From Seminavis robusta (taxonomy: Eukaryota > Bacillariophyta > Bacillariophyceae > Naviculales > Naviculaceae), in contig CAICTM010000043.1 of NCBI GenBank assembly GCA_903772945.1, positions 1 through 64,000 of the forward strand: a stretch of 64,000 nucleotides of DNA, read 5' to 3'. The notes below the pieces were generated by a model. That model made no database searches. It was not told the DNA's origin and worked only from the letters and a program-made list of their open reading frames with translations. This document shows, one piece after another, positions 43,175 to 53,621 of the stretch (the first letter of the stretch is position 1; the number at the start of each line of letters is the position of its first letter). Made by a program: the position numbers and the translations under genes.

Positions 43175-44416
43175 GTTGTCAGACAAGGATGATAGAAGAC
43201 AAGAGGCTGTGTGTTTGAATAGGAGACGCCTAAAAAGCAATGGAAGCAGCTTGTATCAAATACATGTAGCTACTCGAGTATGAAATTATGAGGAGCAAAG
43301 TGGCTGACACCGACAACATGTTTTGTCATTGTTGATCGGAGGGAACAGAGTGACTCTTAATTAACTGAAGTATTGGTACGTTGCTATTAGCTATTAATAG
43401 CTAGATCTACTAGCTAGTAGCTACTAGCATTGGCGCAAAAGCGGTACGTAGATCCCTACTTATTCCGCGTGTCACCAAAGTCCATTTTCAAACAAAGCGT
43501 TGAGAAAAATGCCAATTTTAGAAGCATTGGTTGGGTGCAGTCCCATGGGCTCGGAAATCTTCTCCTTTTTATTATATGGACTGCAAGCAGAAGGTGGGGT
43601 ACCTGGTACCAGGCACGTAGACTACGTACATTTCTAGGGATTCCTACTTCTTGCGCGTTTTCAAACAGGTCGTTGGGTTCACAAAGGCGTGGCGTGCGGA
43701 GGCATCCAGAGCAATGCTGCAGCTCCGCAGGATGTTTGTCTGTTGGCTTCAATGCTTTCAGTTGAAAGATGGTGGCTCGGAACGGTAGACGTCTAGAAAG
43801 AGAAAAGAACGTGATGCTGCACCACTCCAAATTCCCTACTAGCTAGCTGCTGGAATGTAGGTAGTTGCTACTATCTAGCCACCAGTTGATGTCCTTCCTA
43901 CTAGAGGCTTCCCAACTACAGAATAGATTTGCAATGGACTTTGCGTCCCTGCTGATGATTGACTGGTAGCTGCATACGTTGTTTCTACTGGCTTGCAGTT
44001 TATTAAAAAATGACAACACCACACTCTTTCTTCAAGGGTATGCTTTACATCTTCTTGTATCAGCCTGCTTTGGCTCCATCAGGTCTACCAAGACAACTAA
44101 AGTAAATGTAGTTTCTAGCTAGTCTAGCTAGAGTGGAGAGTCAGCTGAAGCAATGATCCAGAGCTTGGCTGTGTTTCCAAGGCCGTTTCCAAGCTCCAAG
44201 CATCTGATACCGCGATCAAGCTCTTGTCGTTTTTACCATTGTCATGCAAAAATAGATAAATTTAAAACATTCGATTGGACTGAGTCGAGTCCAAATCGAA
44301 TGATCAAGCTTTCGATTGAATGATGAATCGAATCGAGGCTCCGTCGATCCATCAACCTCCAACCCCAGCCAACAACGTGCTCCCACAACCCTCCAGCGTC
44401 CACCGATACCTCAACC
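43175..44416. other. intergenic upstream of the hydrolase at 44417
   Basis: The interval holds an AGCT-rich patch (43385-43430), a GGTACCTGGTACC palindrome (43596-43608), AGCT at 43841 and 44116-44131, and a TCGAATC/GATTCGA cluster (44268-44335) that ends 80 bp before the start codon at 44417. No gene is supported. Confidence 0.5.
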
Positions 44417-45490
44417 ATGGTAAAGCACATAGTGTTTGGCGTCGAACGCGACATTGACATTTACGCCGATGTGTTTCCCACCGAGGAAGAACTGGAGGAG
44501 ATGGAGAGTCGTCTTCCCGGATGCGAGCACGGTTGGTTTGATTCGGTGGACAATGGACTCCAGCTGCATTATCGCAAATTCTTGCCGGCTGGACCACCGA
44601 AGGGCATTATCATTTGGATGCACGGAGTCCAGACGCACTGTGGACGGGCGCATATTTTGAAAGATGGCCGTAAAATCAACATGGCATTGTTATCCGATCG
44701 CGTGGTCCACCAGGAAGGCTATGCTTTGTATGCGTTTGACATGACGGGCCACGGCTACAGCGAAGGAAGTCGGTTTCTGGTGAAATCTACCGTGAAACAA
44801 GATTATCTCAATTTTGTCAAGTTGGTGGTGGACGACAATAATAATGAAAATAATGACGACAACAATATTCCCTTGTTTCTCATGGGTGAAAGCTTTGGTG
44901 GCAATTTAACTCTCCAGATTGGTCGATACTACCAAGATCATCCAGATGAAACCCCCAAGGGCTTTGCAGGAATCATCTTGGTAGCAGCTGCTATCTACGG
45001 ATATCAAATATTCTTTCCAGTCGATTTGGCGCTCAAGTATTTTTTGACACCCTTTGTCCCACGCTTGCGGCCACCCGAGATTCTTCCCAATCCGGTCGCA
45101 CCGTCCATGCTGTGGCGAGACCCGGAAGTCCTCTACATTAATGCACAAGAAAAACGAGTGACGGAAATGTGGTTGGAACCAGCCGAACGACATTCCAATT
45201 TACAAACTTCCTCCACATTGATCGAAGCTATGAAATATGTACGCAATGAGTGTATTCCAGATTTCAAGGGACCCTTTTGCATCTTGCATGGCACCAGCGA
45301 TCGAGCAGTGCCAATTGCCGGCGCATTGGAGTACTTTGTGGAACAGGTCGCCACGCCCGAACCAGATCGTGCCGTCAAACGAGTGGGAGGTGCCTACCAT
45401 GACTTGTTGGGTGACCCCACTGCAGAGGAGAATCTAGACTTTATTCTGGAGTGGGTCAAGAAGCGAATAGAAATAATGGCAAAGAAATAA
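44417..45490 (+). CDS. alpha/beta hydrolase, monoacylglycerol lipase-like, 357 aa
   Basis: The fold and order match the serine hydrolase family that includes monoacylglycerol lipase: IIIWMHGVQTH (oxyanion loop), YALYAFDMTGHGYSEG, the nucleophile elbow GESFGG (Ser159), the acid in HGTSDRAVP (Asp295), and the base in GGAYHDLLGD (His328). An Asn/Asp-rich insertion (about 139-150) precedes the elbow, and a cap domain (LRPPEILPNPVAPS...) lies between elbow and acid. The likely substrate is monoacylglycerol or lysophospholipid, by family only. The start is ATG in ACCATGGTA context, a strong match to a eukaryotic start site. It converges with the kinase gene at 45680. Confidence 0.88.
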   Translation: MVKHIVFGVERDIDIYADVFPTEEELEEMESRLPGCEHGWFDSVDNGLQLHYRKFLPAGPPKGIIIWMHGVQTHCGRAHILKDGRKINMALLSDRVVHQEGYALYAFDMTGHGYSEGSRFLVKSTVKQDYLNFVKLVVDDNNNENNDDNNIPLFLMGESFGGNLTLQIGRYYQDHPDETPKGFAGIILVAAAIYGYQIFFPVDLALKYFLTPFVPRLRPPEILPNPVAPSMLWRDPEVLYINAQEKRVTEMWLEPAERHSNLQTSSTLIEAMKYVRNECIPDFKGPFCILHGTSDRAVPIAGALEYFVEQVATPEPDRAVKRVGGAYHDLLGDPTAEENLDFILEWVKKRIEIMAKK

Positions 45491-45679
45491 CAAGTAGGCG
45501 CTGTGCGGTCCACCCAAGCTATTACAGGGAGACAAAGAAGTACCATTTTTGATGTGTAAATCTATTAGGATCGTATGTATGTGTGTGTCCCAACTATCCA
45601 GGTACGGGATTGCTTACATGTTGTGGCTAGCTTGTGTGGGCTCCTTTACTGCTGGAATGTGGAGATTACCATGATTTAT

Positions 45680-46999
45680 CTATTTCAACACCTCGAAACA
45701 CTTTTGTTTCATGAACTCATAACCATCCCTTCGGTGACTGGCATAGTGAATGTAATCAAAGTCGATATCCGACATGAACGACTGTACCACCGACCAAACG
45801 GCCCAACTGATGTGTGACACCAACGTGTAGCGACCAATTTCGAGACGAGCCGTCTGTAGAAACGATTCGTCCTGGACATGCGCCAGTGCCTGCTGAACGA
45901 CAGCATCATCACCACAATTCGCCGCCTGCTCCAAGTACCGTTGCAGGAATGCATTTTGTACTTCCTCAGATGGATATTGGGTGGCATAATCGGCTTGGAT
46001 ATTGTTCATGTCGCAATGTTCGCAAAACGTATTGGCCATGTCCATGGCGCGTGGATTAAAGCCAGCGTATTCAAAATCAATCACTTTGATGGTACTGTCC
46101 GGTTCTTGGACGGTGGTATCACGGAGTAGATTGAGTGACTGCATGTCCATATGAGTAAACACAATTTGTCGCATGAGTTGTTGCGCCGCCTGTTGGGCCG
46201 GATTGGACTCGTCGGTATTATTTTGGTGGATGTTTTCTTCGAGCCATTTCCAATCCTCTTGTAGCTGCTTCAACATGGCCAATGCCTTTGGGTTTGTAGT
46301 AGTAGTAGCACTCGTATGATCTCCACTACAACAAAGTGCTTCTGCCATTTGTATCCATTCTCGCACGCGCAGAAAAATATCCCCACGATAATCGTCACTA
46401 TTCGAGCGCGAGAGCACCGTGGCGGGTACATCTAACGAATGAAAATGAGCCATAATGGGAGCAATCCGTGAAGGACCCACCCGACTCATATCGTCCCAAC
46501 TCAGTGTTTCGTGTTGAGGATAAAACTCTTCGACGCGTCCATTTTGAAACCGACCGTAGTACATGGGACCCACTTGTTGCGAGCTCAACCACGCCGATAT
46601 CGAATTTTCCATGTCGCGATCGACAATTCCGGGTAGATTGTTAGTGTTGTTCGAAGGATGAATGCGAACCAACACGGATTTCGATTCCACTTGCTGCTCC
46701 AGAGTGGTAGAATTATCAGTAGTATTGCTTTCGCCTTGTACGACAAATAGTTCATTCGAAAGGCCTCCGCCGAGGGGAGTTATTTTCAAGTCGGAATAAC
46801 TCTTCATAAAGGGACAAATAGAGGTAGCGACTCTTTTGATTTGATCCTTCCAGTCTGGATCAGAAGCAGTCACGCGAAGGGGAAGAACATCCGACGAGTT
46901 GTCATGGTAAGGAGACACTTTTCGAAAGACTATCCTTGGATCGGCAGTATTATTTGAGTCGGTTTCAGATGCCGTAGCGTTCAACAGTTGGACTGTCAT
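45680..46999 (-). CDS. choline/ethanolamine kinase family protein, 439 aa
   Basis: This kinase phosphorylates choline or ethanolamine, the first step of the Kennedy pathway to phosphatidylcholine/ethanolamine. Visible marks are ITPLGGGLSNELFVV (nucleotide loop region), Brenner's motif HMDMQSLN (H283, D285, N290), and IDFEYAGFNPRAMDMAN (Asp308, the metal-binding Asp). Length is normal. The variable regions at 91-105 (SNTTDNSTT) and 222-240 are Ser/Thr/Asn-rich insertions. The ATG at 46999 is chosen; an in-frame leader upstream starts at a TTG and would give a Gln/Ser-rich extension. Whether the substrate is choline or ethanolamine cannot be told by eye. Confidence 0.9.
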   Translation of the reverse strand: MTVQLLNATASETDSNNTADPRIVFRKVSPYHDNSSDVLPLRVTASDPDWKDQIKRVATSICPFMKSYSDLKITPLGGGLSNELFVVQGESNTTDNSTTLEQQVESKSVLVRIHPSNNTNNLPGIVDRDMENSISAWLSSQQVGPMYYGRFQNGRVEEFYPQHETLSWDDMSRVGPSRIAPIMAHFHSLDVPATVLSRSNSDDYRGDIFLRVREWIQMAEALCCSGDHTSATTTTNPKALAMLKQLQEDWKWLEENIHQNNTDESNPAQQAAQQLMRQIVFTHMDMQSLNLLRDTTVQEPDSTIKVIDFEYAGFNPRAMDMANTFCEHCDMNNIQADYATQYPSEEVQNAFLQRYLEQAANCGDDAVVQQALAHVQDESFLQTARLEIGRYTLVSHISWAVWSVVQSFMSDIDFDYIHYASHRRDGYEFMKQKCFEVLK

Positions 47000-48119
47000 T
47001 GTGTACGTCGTTGTTGGAGTCTTTGGTAGAATGGAGATAATGCTGCTGCTGCTGTCGATATTCTGTTGTTGCTTCGTTGCCTTTTTCTTGATCACTGTCA
47101 CCTTGCCAGTTAATTGTTCACAGCAACGATTGTTTACAAAAAGTTCGGTGTGATTGCCTTGCACGATAAGAGGCAATCAGAATAAACTCAGCTTTGTGGT
47201 TCTCAACACGTACCGTACTGTACACCTTCCTCGTTGGCATGCAACCAATGCCACGCATCAAAATGAGGAAGCTTCTTGGTTGCTTGGTCTTGCCTTGCTC
47301 CGTCGCGGGTTGACGTGGAATTCTATATCCGTAACACTACTGTATCTCAGACAAGGATGCCCGCTAAGAGCAAGTGTGGGTCTGTACTAGTACGGTCCAT
47401 CGAACCCTCCATCCTTCTACCGGTATGTGATGTTGTGTCAATGGTTTGGATACTTTTTTGTTGGGGACGGGTGGAGTTGTCCTGGTGGTTTGCCAGGAGT
47501 AGGTAATCCTTGAGGTTAGATCATTCAGCTTGGGTACAGGAGTTGAGGCTTGAGTTTATCCTGATGTGGGACCACGAGCACAGTCTGATACCACATGATG
47601 TGTGCACTAGGAGCCTGAAAGATAGTTTTAAGTTGGGCCCAGTGTTGGGCTTGTGTAGTTTCGTGCTTCGTGTACGGTCTAGATCGTCGCTCACACGCAG
47701 CGCATAGGTGACAGCTTGGAGCTCAGTCAAGCAAATTTCGGGATGGAGCCATCGACAGTCGTACAAGAACAGCAAAAATGGTACAGTACAACATCCCAAA
47801 ACCATTCGTCTTCAGCACCAATAGCAAGCTAGAAAACACTCTCAAGGCACTACGGCTGTAGCTGGAGTTATCTGTGCCGGTAGGCCAGTACTAGCGCAGC
47901 TTCTAATGCCCACAAAGTGGTACAGGTAAGCATCCAACAACCACGACACTGTCACCTTTACTGTCACACTCGCATCTCTCGCTATTTGATATCATACCGT
48001 ACCGTACGCACTGTGATTGGCTAACTACTGCTCGTATTGCAGGAAAGTAGAAAAAAGGGCACTAAAATAGTTCAACAACCTTCATTGAAATATGTTGTTG
48101 ACAACAGAATAAGTCAAAT
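47000..48119. other. intergenic upstream of the choline/ethanolamine kinase
   Basis: The region is moderately AT-rich, with an ACCGGTA word at 47420 and GTACCGTACC near 47997. No coding region or RNA gene is supported. Confidence 0.5.
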
Positions 48120-48869
48120 CTAGGGAAGCGCCAAGGGCGTATTCAAAGGGATGTAGTCCGTGCTTCCAGCCCAACTAGTCTCGAGTTCATAGGGCTCACT
48201 GATCAAGACACCGTCAGCGCTGACCTTGGCCAATTGAATGCGGCTGGCAGCACGACAATCACGGTAATACAAGACCTTCATGCAATCTTCCAACAAGGCA
48301 CGGGCTTCCCCTTCGTCCATATCGGGACGCCATTTTTCACGCAGCAAGGGAACTCCCATGTAGGCTCCGAATCCAGTTGCCATAATGTTGTCTTCTACGG
48401 TGGTTCCCAAACGGTCCACATTGCCCAAAAAGAACTCGCCAGTGGCGCCGTCCTTGCCAGCCACCACCACGGAATTCCAAAGAGGATTCATTTTGTTGCG
48501 TCGGTGGTACATGACAACACGCAAATAGTTCCACATGCTGCGAGCCGTCATGGGAGGCTCGTCTCCTTCGCGTTCCTGCAAAAGACCGCTCTGCATCTGG
48601 AGCGACTTGGCTTCGAGCATCTCTTGAATGGCTTGAAAGTCCGAGTACTCGCCCGATGCGCCAATCAGCGTTTGATCAATTTCCATCAAACGACTCGCGT
48701 TCATGGTCTTGGCCATGCTTCCGTACGAGAGCAATGTATCCGCGGCCAACATGACTCCACCATTGTACTTGACGCCCAAGACGGAAGCGCCGGTGACAAT
48801 GGGACGAGTGGTGTGCGATTTTGGATCCGCAGGAGCAGACGAACGGTGATGATGATTCATACCCCACAT
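48120..48869 (-). CDS. PSMB4: proteasome subunit beta type-4 (beta-7), 249 aa
   Basis: This is a non-catalytic beta subunit of the 20S core. The mature domain begins at TTRPIVTGASVLGVKYNGGVM and shows ADTLLSYGSMAKTMNASR, GASGEYSDFQAIQEML, NPLWNSVVVAG, FLGNVDRLGTTVEDN and DCMKVLYYRDCRAASRIQLA, all typical of beta-7. The ATG at 48869 (MWGMNHHHR) gives a length near that of homologues. The frame stays open for 201 bp upstream to another ATG (49070), which would add a Pro/Ser segment and a long Val/Leu-rich stretch. A 3'-splice-like TTCGACAG just before the ATG suggests that part is 5'UTR intron rather than protein. Confidence 0.92.
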   Translation of the reverse strand: MWGMNHHHRSSAPADPKSHTTRPIVTGASVLGVKYNGGVMLAADTLLSYGSMAKTMNASRLMEIDQTLIGASGEYSDFQAIQEMLEAKSLQMQSGLLQEREGDEPPMTARSMWNYLRVVMYHRRNKMNPLWNSVVVAGKDGATGEFFLGNVDRLGTTVEDNIMATGFGAYMGVPLLREKWRPDMDEGEARALLEDCMKVLYYRDCRAASRIQLAKVSADGVLISEPYELETSWAGSTDYIPLNTPLALP

Positions 48870-50128
48870 GGTTCTGTCGAAGGATGCAGAGGTAACCGCT
48901 ACAACAACAACAGCAAGGTAGAGTAGTAACAGATGCAGACGCGGAATAGTGGCGACAACAACAACAAAAGCAACGACAGAGGCAGCAGCAATGAAGACAG
49001 CCCAAGGATCAACGATCTTCGGCTGCTTCTGAGTGCTTCGGTTGGGATCCGGTGACTCGACTCGAATCATCAGTCACGAATCATTAGGGCTGATGATATA
49101 TAATATAACTTGCTGGGCCAACTTCACGTCATGGATGGGTGTTGGTCTTTCAAGTTTGTCTAACTGGTGGAGGGCCTGGTGTTGGTCCTAACTATAAGAT
49201 GGATGGAGCAGGGAATACCGGCACCCCAGATGTTGGGTCATCAAGTTGTGGTGTTCTGTCCTGGTAAAGGTCCAAGAGTTGGAACAGGGTTGGGCTAGCT
49301 AGATTGTACGTCCGAGAACTAGTCCAGGTGTAAGATCTTTTTAGGGCCCACAGAAGTGGCCTGATAAAGGACCTCTCTAGAGTACCGGTAGCTACCGTAG
49401 CCATCAAATTGTCCAAGGCAATGGGCCAAATATTTTGGCTTGCCCTGAGCTGTTTTCTCTTTCTTTTGAGCCGAAGTTTTTGGGCAGCCTTGCTGTTTTT
49501 AAAAAGTATCCGCGATTGAAGCCGAAAAGATCGCAGCTAGCTAGATAGAGAACAACACACTCACCACCACCACTCCGCCCAGCCACACCCACAACTCACC
49601 CTTGAACCCTTGGACGTGGGAACTTTCCATTGAACCATTCCTACCGCTATTTCGTTCTTCTCCCTTGGCTCTGATGCGTTCGAGTCAACTGAGAGAGAGA
49701 GAGAGCAATTCCACCTGGAACGAGTATAATAAGTACGACGTAACAAAGCCTAGCTGAGCTAGGAGAATCCAATCCATCTTGGACAGAAGTTTGTTAGGGT
49801 GACTCCGACACCTTGAAAGCAGGGAATGGGTTATAACAAAATCAACGCAGCATTCCCAGCAGATATGAAACAAGAAATCAACCCCACTGGGAGCGGAATC
49901 CTGCGGGCTTGGCTACAGACAAAAACGGATTCGATGATTCGATTCACTCTCATCAAAGCGTTGAGTCTGCCTTTTGATGACGGGAATGAATGACGAGTAG
50001 AGCTAAAGGCTTCGTTGGATCCTAACATGGTGCATGTACACTTGGACGTCATAAATTCCACTTTGGCTCGGGCTTGAAGGGGATCTCACTCACTCGAAGC
50101 TGGAAGTACGTCAATTTCTGACGGAGCC
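48870..50128. other. upstream spacer between PSMB4 and the GTPase gene
   Basis: The stretch carries GACTCGACTCGAATCATC (49054-49071), then AGCT words near 49296 and 49531, and a GATTCGATGATTCGATTC block (49928-49945) 185 bp before the GTPase start. A GAGAGAGAGAGAG run lies at 49691-49704. No gene is supported. Confidence 0.5.
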
Positions 50129-52696
50129 ATGAAACCTTTCGAAACAATCCCGCCCGATGAGCTGCCCAACGGTGGCCATAGTGGCCAGGAAGATTATGCT
50201 GCTGGTGCGGACACAATGGACATCAACAGAGATTCCAGTTCCTTGGAAGAATCAGGTTCCGAGTCTGTCAATCCTTCAAGTCTTGATATTCTGAGCAGCA
50301 AAGATTCGGTGGATGAATCCAATGGTGTGAAGTTGGACTCAGCGCTTGCTGCTGGTGTCCCCGGGGATTGTGCTATTGGCATGACTAGCCGCAACAATGC
50401 GATCCAGCAAGAGTCGGGATCGGAATCAACCAAGCCGAGTTCAAGTGATGGTGTACATTGCGAACTTGAAATGGACCCGACACTTCTAGCTTCACAGCGG
50501 CAACTATTTGCATCTCAGGTCGATTCCTCAGCTACGTCTGATTTAAGCTTGACTCTTGAAAAAGCTCGAGGCTTTCAGCGCAAACTGCAGGGGATGTTTT
50601 CTCAAGTTGCCGTTTGTAGGCAACCAGGAATGTGCAGTGATACTTTGAGTGCCTGGTGCTGTGCGAATGGAGTGACAATGGCCGTTTCTTCAACTCTGAG
50701 AGATCAGGGAGCAGAGTCCTTCAGCGATCTGCTAAGCCTATCTCAGTCCGAAAAAGACCAATTGATTGATGAAATGGATCTCAAGGTTTTTGCGCGGAAG
50801 AAGGTCGCCCGTGCATTGAGTTCAGATATGCTTGGTTTGTACAACCGTTGCATCTTGCAGGGCAAGAGCGCCGAAGAATTCAATGAACTATCAAAGCAGT
50901 CCAGACAGTCTGGGACCCAATTGATGTCGACTCAAGAACGGGAAACAAAAGTTGGCAACGAGGATGCTCCAACGTCATCTCATGGGTTGAATCGACCAAT
51001 GTTCCCGCCAGGGCTTCACGTTGTTCCACACAAGATCATCACCTTGGACCGTGAAAAGACCATTAGAGATAACCCTCGTCTCACTGCTGAAGATTTCATT
51101 TCCCTTACAAAAGATCGTCTGAACATTCCGCCTGGAGGGGAGTTGAAGGTTGCTTTGTTTGTCGGATCCTCTGGCTGTGGCAAGAGCACAACAATCAACA
51201 GTTATGTCAATTACCTGTATGGGGTGCGATTTGAAGACCCCTTCCGCCTGAATCTTGTCGATGAACCTCCCACCGTCGACCGTCAGACAATGAGCGCATC
51301 TCAAACACACCAAGTTTTGGGCTATCTTCTCAAAGCTCCACCTGCACTTGGTGGCAAGCATTGGATCCTTATCATTGACACCCCCGGGTTTGGCGACACT
51401 CGAGGGCTGGCCTATGACATGAATACTGTTGATCAAATCCGTCAATTCTTCATGGCTGAGATCAATTATCTGCATGCAGTCTGCTTGGTTGTCAAGGGAA
51501 CAGAAACCAAGCTTGACTCGAAAAACAGATGGATCTTTGACCAAGTTCTGAGCCTCTTTGGCAAAGATATCAGAGAAATTATCACGTTGCTCATGACATT
51601 CTCCGACGCCGCTGAGCCTCCTGCCATGACTGTCATCAACGATGCTAGGATCGAATATAACGAGCGATTCAAACTGAACAACTCTGCGTTCTTCTTGAAG
51701 GGGAATGGTCGCACTGACTGGGACTACGACATCAACCACATGTTCTGGAAAGCCGGCAACCGTGCTTTTGAAGCATTTTCTAACTTCGTCCTTGCCCAGA
51801 AAGAGAAAAGCCTTGCGGCGACAAAGGACGTTTTGGATAGGCGAGAGGAATTGAAGGCTGGAGTCGAAAGTGTGCGCCGGAATATTGACCTTGGAATGGT
51901 AACACTGGAGAAGTTGGACGAAGCCATCCCACAAATAGTCAAACTCCAGTCCTTGATCGACGCAAATAAGGAGTTTGAGATTGAAGTGACAGAGATGGAA
52001 TTACAGACAATGCCAAAGAAGAGCAACTACAACACTGTGTGCGAAAACTGCAGCTGGACTTGCCATATCAACTGTGCCATCAAAAACGATGACCGTAAAA
52101 TGGGATGCGCCGCCATGGACAGGTCTTCGGGTCACTGTAAGTGCTGCCCGAACAAGTGCCACTGGAGTGATCATCGCAACCTTGACTACTACTACGAGAG
52201 AGTACCAGTGAAGAAGAAGCAGACCAATCAAGAACTCTATGGCCGATATGTGAGTGCAAGCTCCGACAAGAGCAAATCTGAACAGCTCCTTGAAGGGTTG
52301 CGTACAGAGTTTACAAGTACTCAGGTGGAGGTTTATGATTCTGTTCACTTGATCCAGAGCATGATCAATGAGTTGCAGCGGATTGCCCTTCGTCCAAGTC
52401 TCTATCATGAGGACGAGTACTTTGATATTATGATCGACCTAGAACGGAAAGAGAAGCAGTGTGGTTGGAAGCAGCGAGTCAAAATGATCGAAGAAGTCAA
52501 GCAGCGTTCCAAGTTTTGTAGTCAGGTGGAATCTGATGGCTATGATCCTTTTGCAGAAAAGGTTGCTCGACTTGAACAGCAGGCTCGACAGGGACAAGTG
52601 AATGTTAGCTTTCAAACTACAAGACCACAGAACCGGAATCGAAAGTCGGAGCCCATAGCCAAGAAGAGTGGGTTCTTCATGTCCTGGTTTGCCTGA
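50129..52696 (+). CDS. AIG1/IMAP-like large GTPase with SAM-like and Cys/His domains, 855 aa
   Basis: The core (about 340-560) is a P-loop GTPase of the AIG1/septin-like type: G1 GSSGCGKST (346-354), G3 DTPGFGDT (417-424), and a G4-like TFSD (about 490-493) instead of NKxD. Before it, residues 169-240 look like a SAM or death-fold-type helical bundle (LLSLSQSEKDQLIDEMDL..ARKKVARAL). After it comes a coiled-coil-like arm (560-630), and then a Cys/His cluster (638-681: CENCSWTCHINC, CAAM, CKCCPNKCHWSDH) that probably binds zinc, followed by helices to the C-terminus. The N-terminal 110 residues carry two copies of ESGSES..PSS. I associate this GTPase plus Cys/His layout with large immune-type GTPases of fish and invertebrates. 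A host-defence or membrane-remodelling role is inference only. It is a single exon. Confidence 0.85.
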   Translation: MKPFETIPPDELPNGGHSGQEDYAAGADTMDINRDSSSLEESGSESVNPSSLDILSSKDSVDESNGVKLDSALAAGVPGDCAIGMTSRNNAIQQESGSESTKPSSSDGVHCELEMDPTLLASQRQLFASQVDSSATSDLSLTLEKARGFQRKLQGMFSQVAVCRQPGMCSDTLSAWCCANGVTMAVSSTLRDQGAESFSDLLSLSQSEKDQLIDEMDLKVFARKKVARALSSDMLGLYNRCILQGKSAEEFNELSKQSRQSGTQLMSTQERETKVGNEDAPTSSHGLNRPMFPPGLHVVPHKIITLDREKTIRDNPRLTAEDFISLTKDRLNIPPGGELKVALFVGSSGCGKSTTINSYVNYLYGVRFEDPFRLNLVDEPPTVDRQTMSASQTHQVLGYLLKAPPALGGKHWILIIDTPGFGDTRGLAYDMNTVDQIRQFFMAEINYLHAVCLVVKGTETKLDSKNRWIFDQVLSLFGKDIREIITLLMTFSDAAEPPAMTVINDARIEYNERFKLNNSAFFLKGNGRTDWDYDINHMFWKAGNRAFEAFSNFVLAQKEKSLAATKDVLDRREELKAGVESVRRNIDLGMVTLEKLDEAIPQIVKLQSLIDANKEFEIEVTEMELQTMPKKSNYNTVCENCSWTCHINCAIKNDDRKMGCAAMDRSSGHCKCCPNKCHWSDHRNLDYYYERVPVKKKQTNQELYGRYVSASSDKSKSEQLLEGLRTEFTSTQVEVYDSVHLIQSMINELQRIALRPSLYHEDEYFDIMIDLERKEKQCGWKQRVKMIEEVKQRSKFCSQVESDGYDPFAEKVARLEQQARQGQVNVSFQTTRPQNRNRKSEPIAKKSGFFMSWFA

Positions 52697-53621
52697 GTGG
52701 CTGTCGTGGTTGTCTTCTCCATCTAGGTTTGCATGAGTGGCTATCATGGTTTGTAGAAACCCATAGCAAAGAAGAAGAATGGATTCTTCTGTTGGAATTG
52801 AAGAATTGATCCTATGTTGGTACCCGTATTGCTTGCATTGGAATGGACCCCTGTCGTGGTGGGCTCTCGTGGTGGGCTTTTCCGTTTATCCTCTCGAAGC
52901 GCTGCGTTCCTGCGGTCAACACCTATTGTCGGGACCACATGACAACGCAATCTATGGCAAAAGAAAGGTAGTTGCCATTTCCATTGAGTACTAACGCTAG
53001 CTACAGGCTATCTCTAGAAAATGTTCGTGCTACCAAAGTCCCTCTTACTCACTCAGCGGCAATCGCAATCCCACTGCTGCAACTTGAAGATGAGGATCCT
53101 TCCCTGCACCGAAACACTGGCCAGGGACTGCCTTTTCTTTCACGCAAATAAAGGATGGGGATGAGGAATGATGTAACCAGAACACGCGATGATGGAAAAC
53201 ACGGACCCTTAGCCTCGTGAAGAGGATCCATGCAGTACTGGCACCAGTGGCTTTGCTCATCCAAGAAGTCGGCAGCTTGGCAACCCCCCCAGGCCCCGCA
53301 CAGACGTTGGGAAAAGCACCCCTAAAAGGAACCGCATCGCGAAACCAGTTAGTATTTCTTCATCATTGTTGTGGCCGCACAAGAGATCAAGCATTCCTTC
53401 GCCGTCAGGCTAATCGACCACGACGTTCAACACTAGTAGTTAACTTCCGCTAAAAGACGTATTTAAAGCCAGTAGCAGTGGCATCCCATTGCAATCGTTT
53501 TCTCTAGCTGGGAGTGGTTGCTCCGGTCGAACGAACGAACGATAGCAGCAGGCCAACTGCTGCTTCGCTTCGTTGTATGTACACCTTCTCCCAGCTCAGT
53601 CGAGTGAATCGAATCGTCTAT
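52697..53621. other. intergenic with duplicated pieces of the GTPase 3' end
   Basis: GTTTGCCTGAGTGGCTGTCG (52687-52706) recurs as GTTTGCATGAGTGGCTATC at 52727, and CCATAGCCAAGAAGAG(T)GG(G)TTCTTC (52653-52678) as a diverged copy at 52760-52789. The copies cover the stop codon and last codons of the upstream gene. The rest of the interval shows nothing supported. Confidence 0.6.

Noticed and set aside
8665-46999. Idea of a lipid-metabolism gene cluster (DGAT2, CRLS1, MAG-lipase-like, choline/ethanolamine kinase)
   Set aside because: The genes are many kilobases apart, on both strands and separated by unrelated genes, so chance placement is the simpler reading.
49691-49704. GA microsatellite
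   Set aside because: It is a short simple repeat with no further structure.
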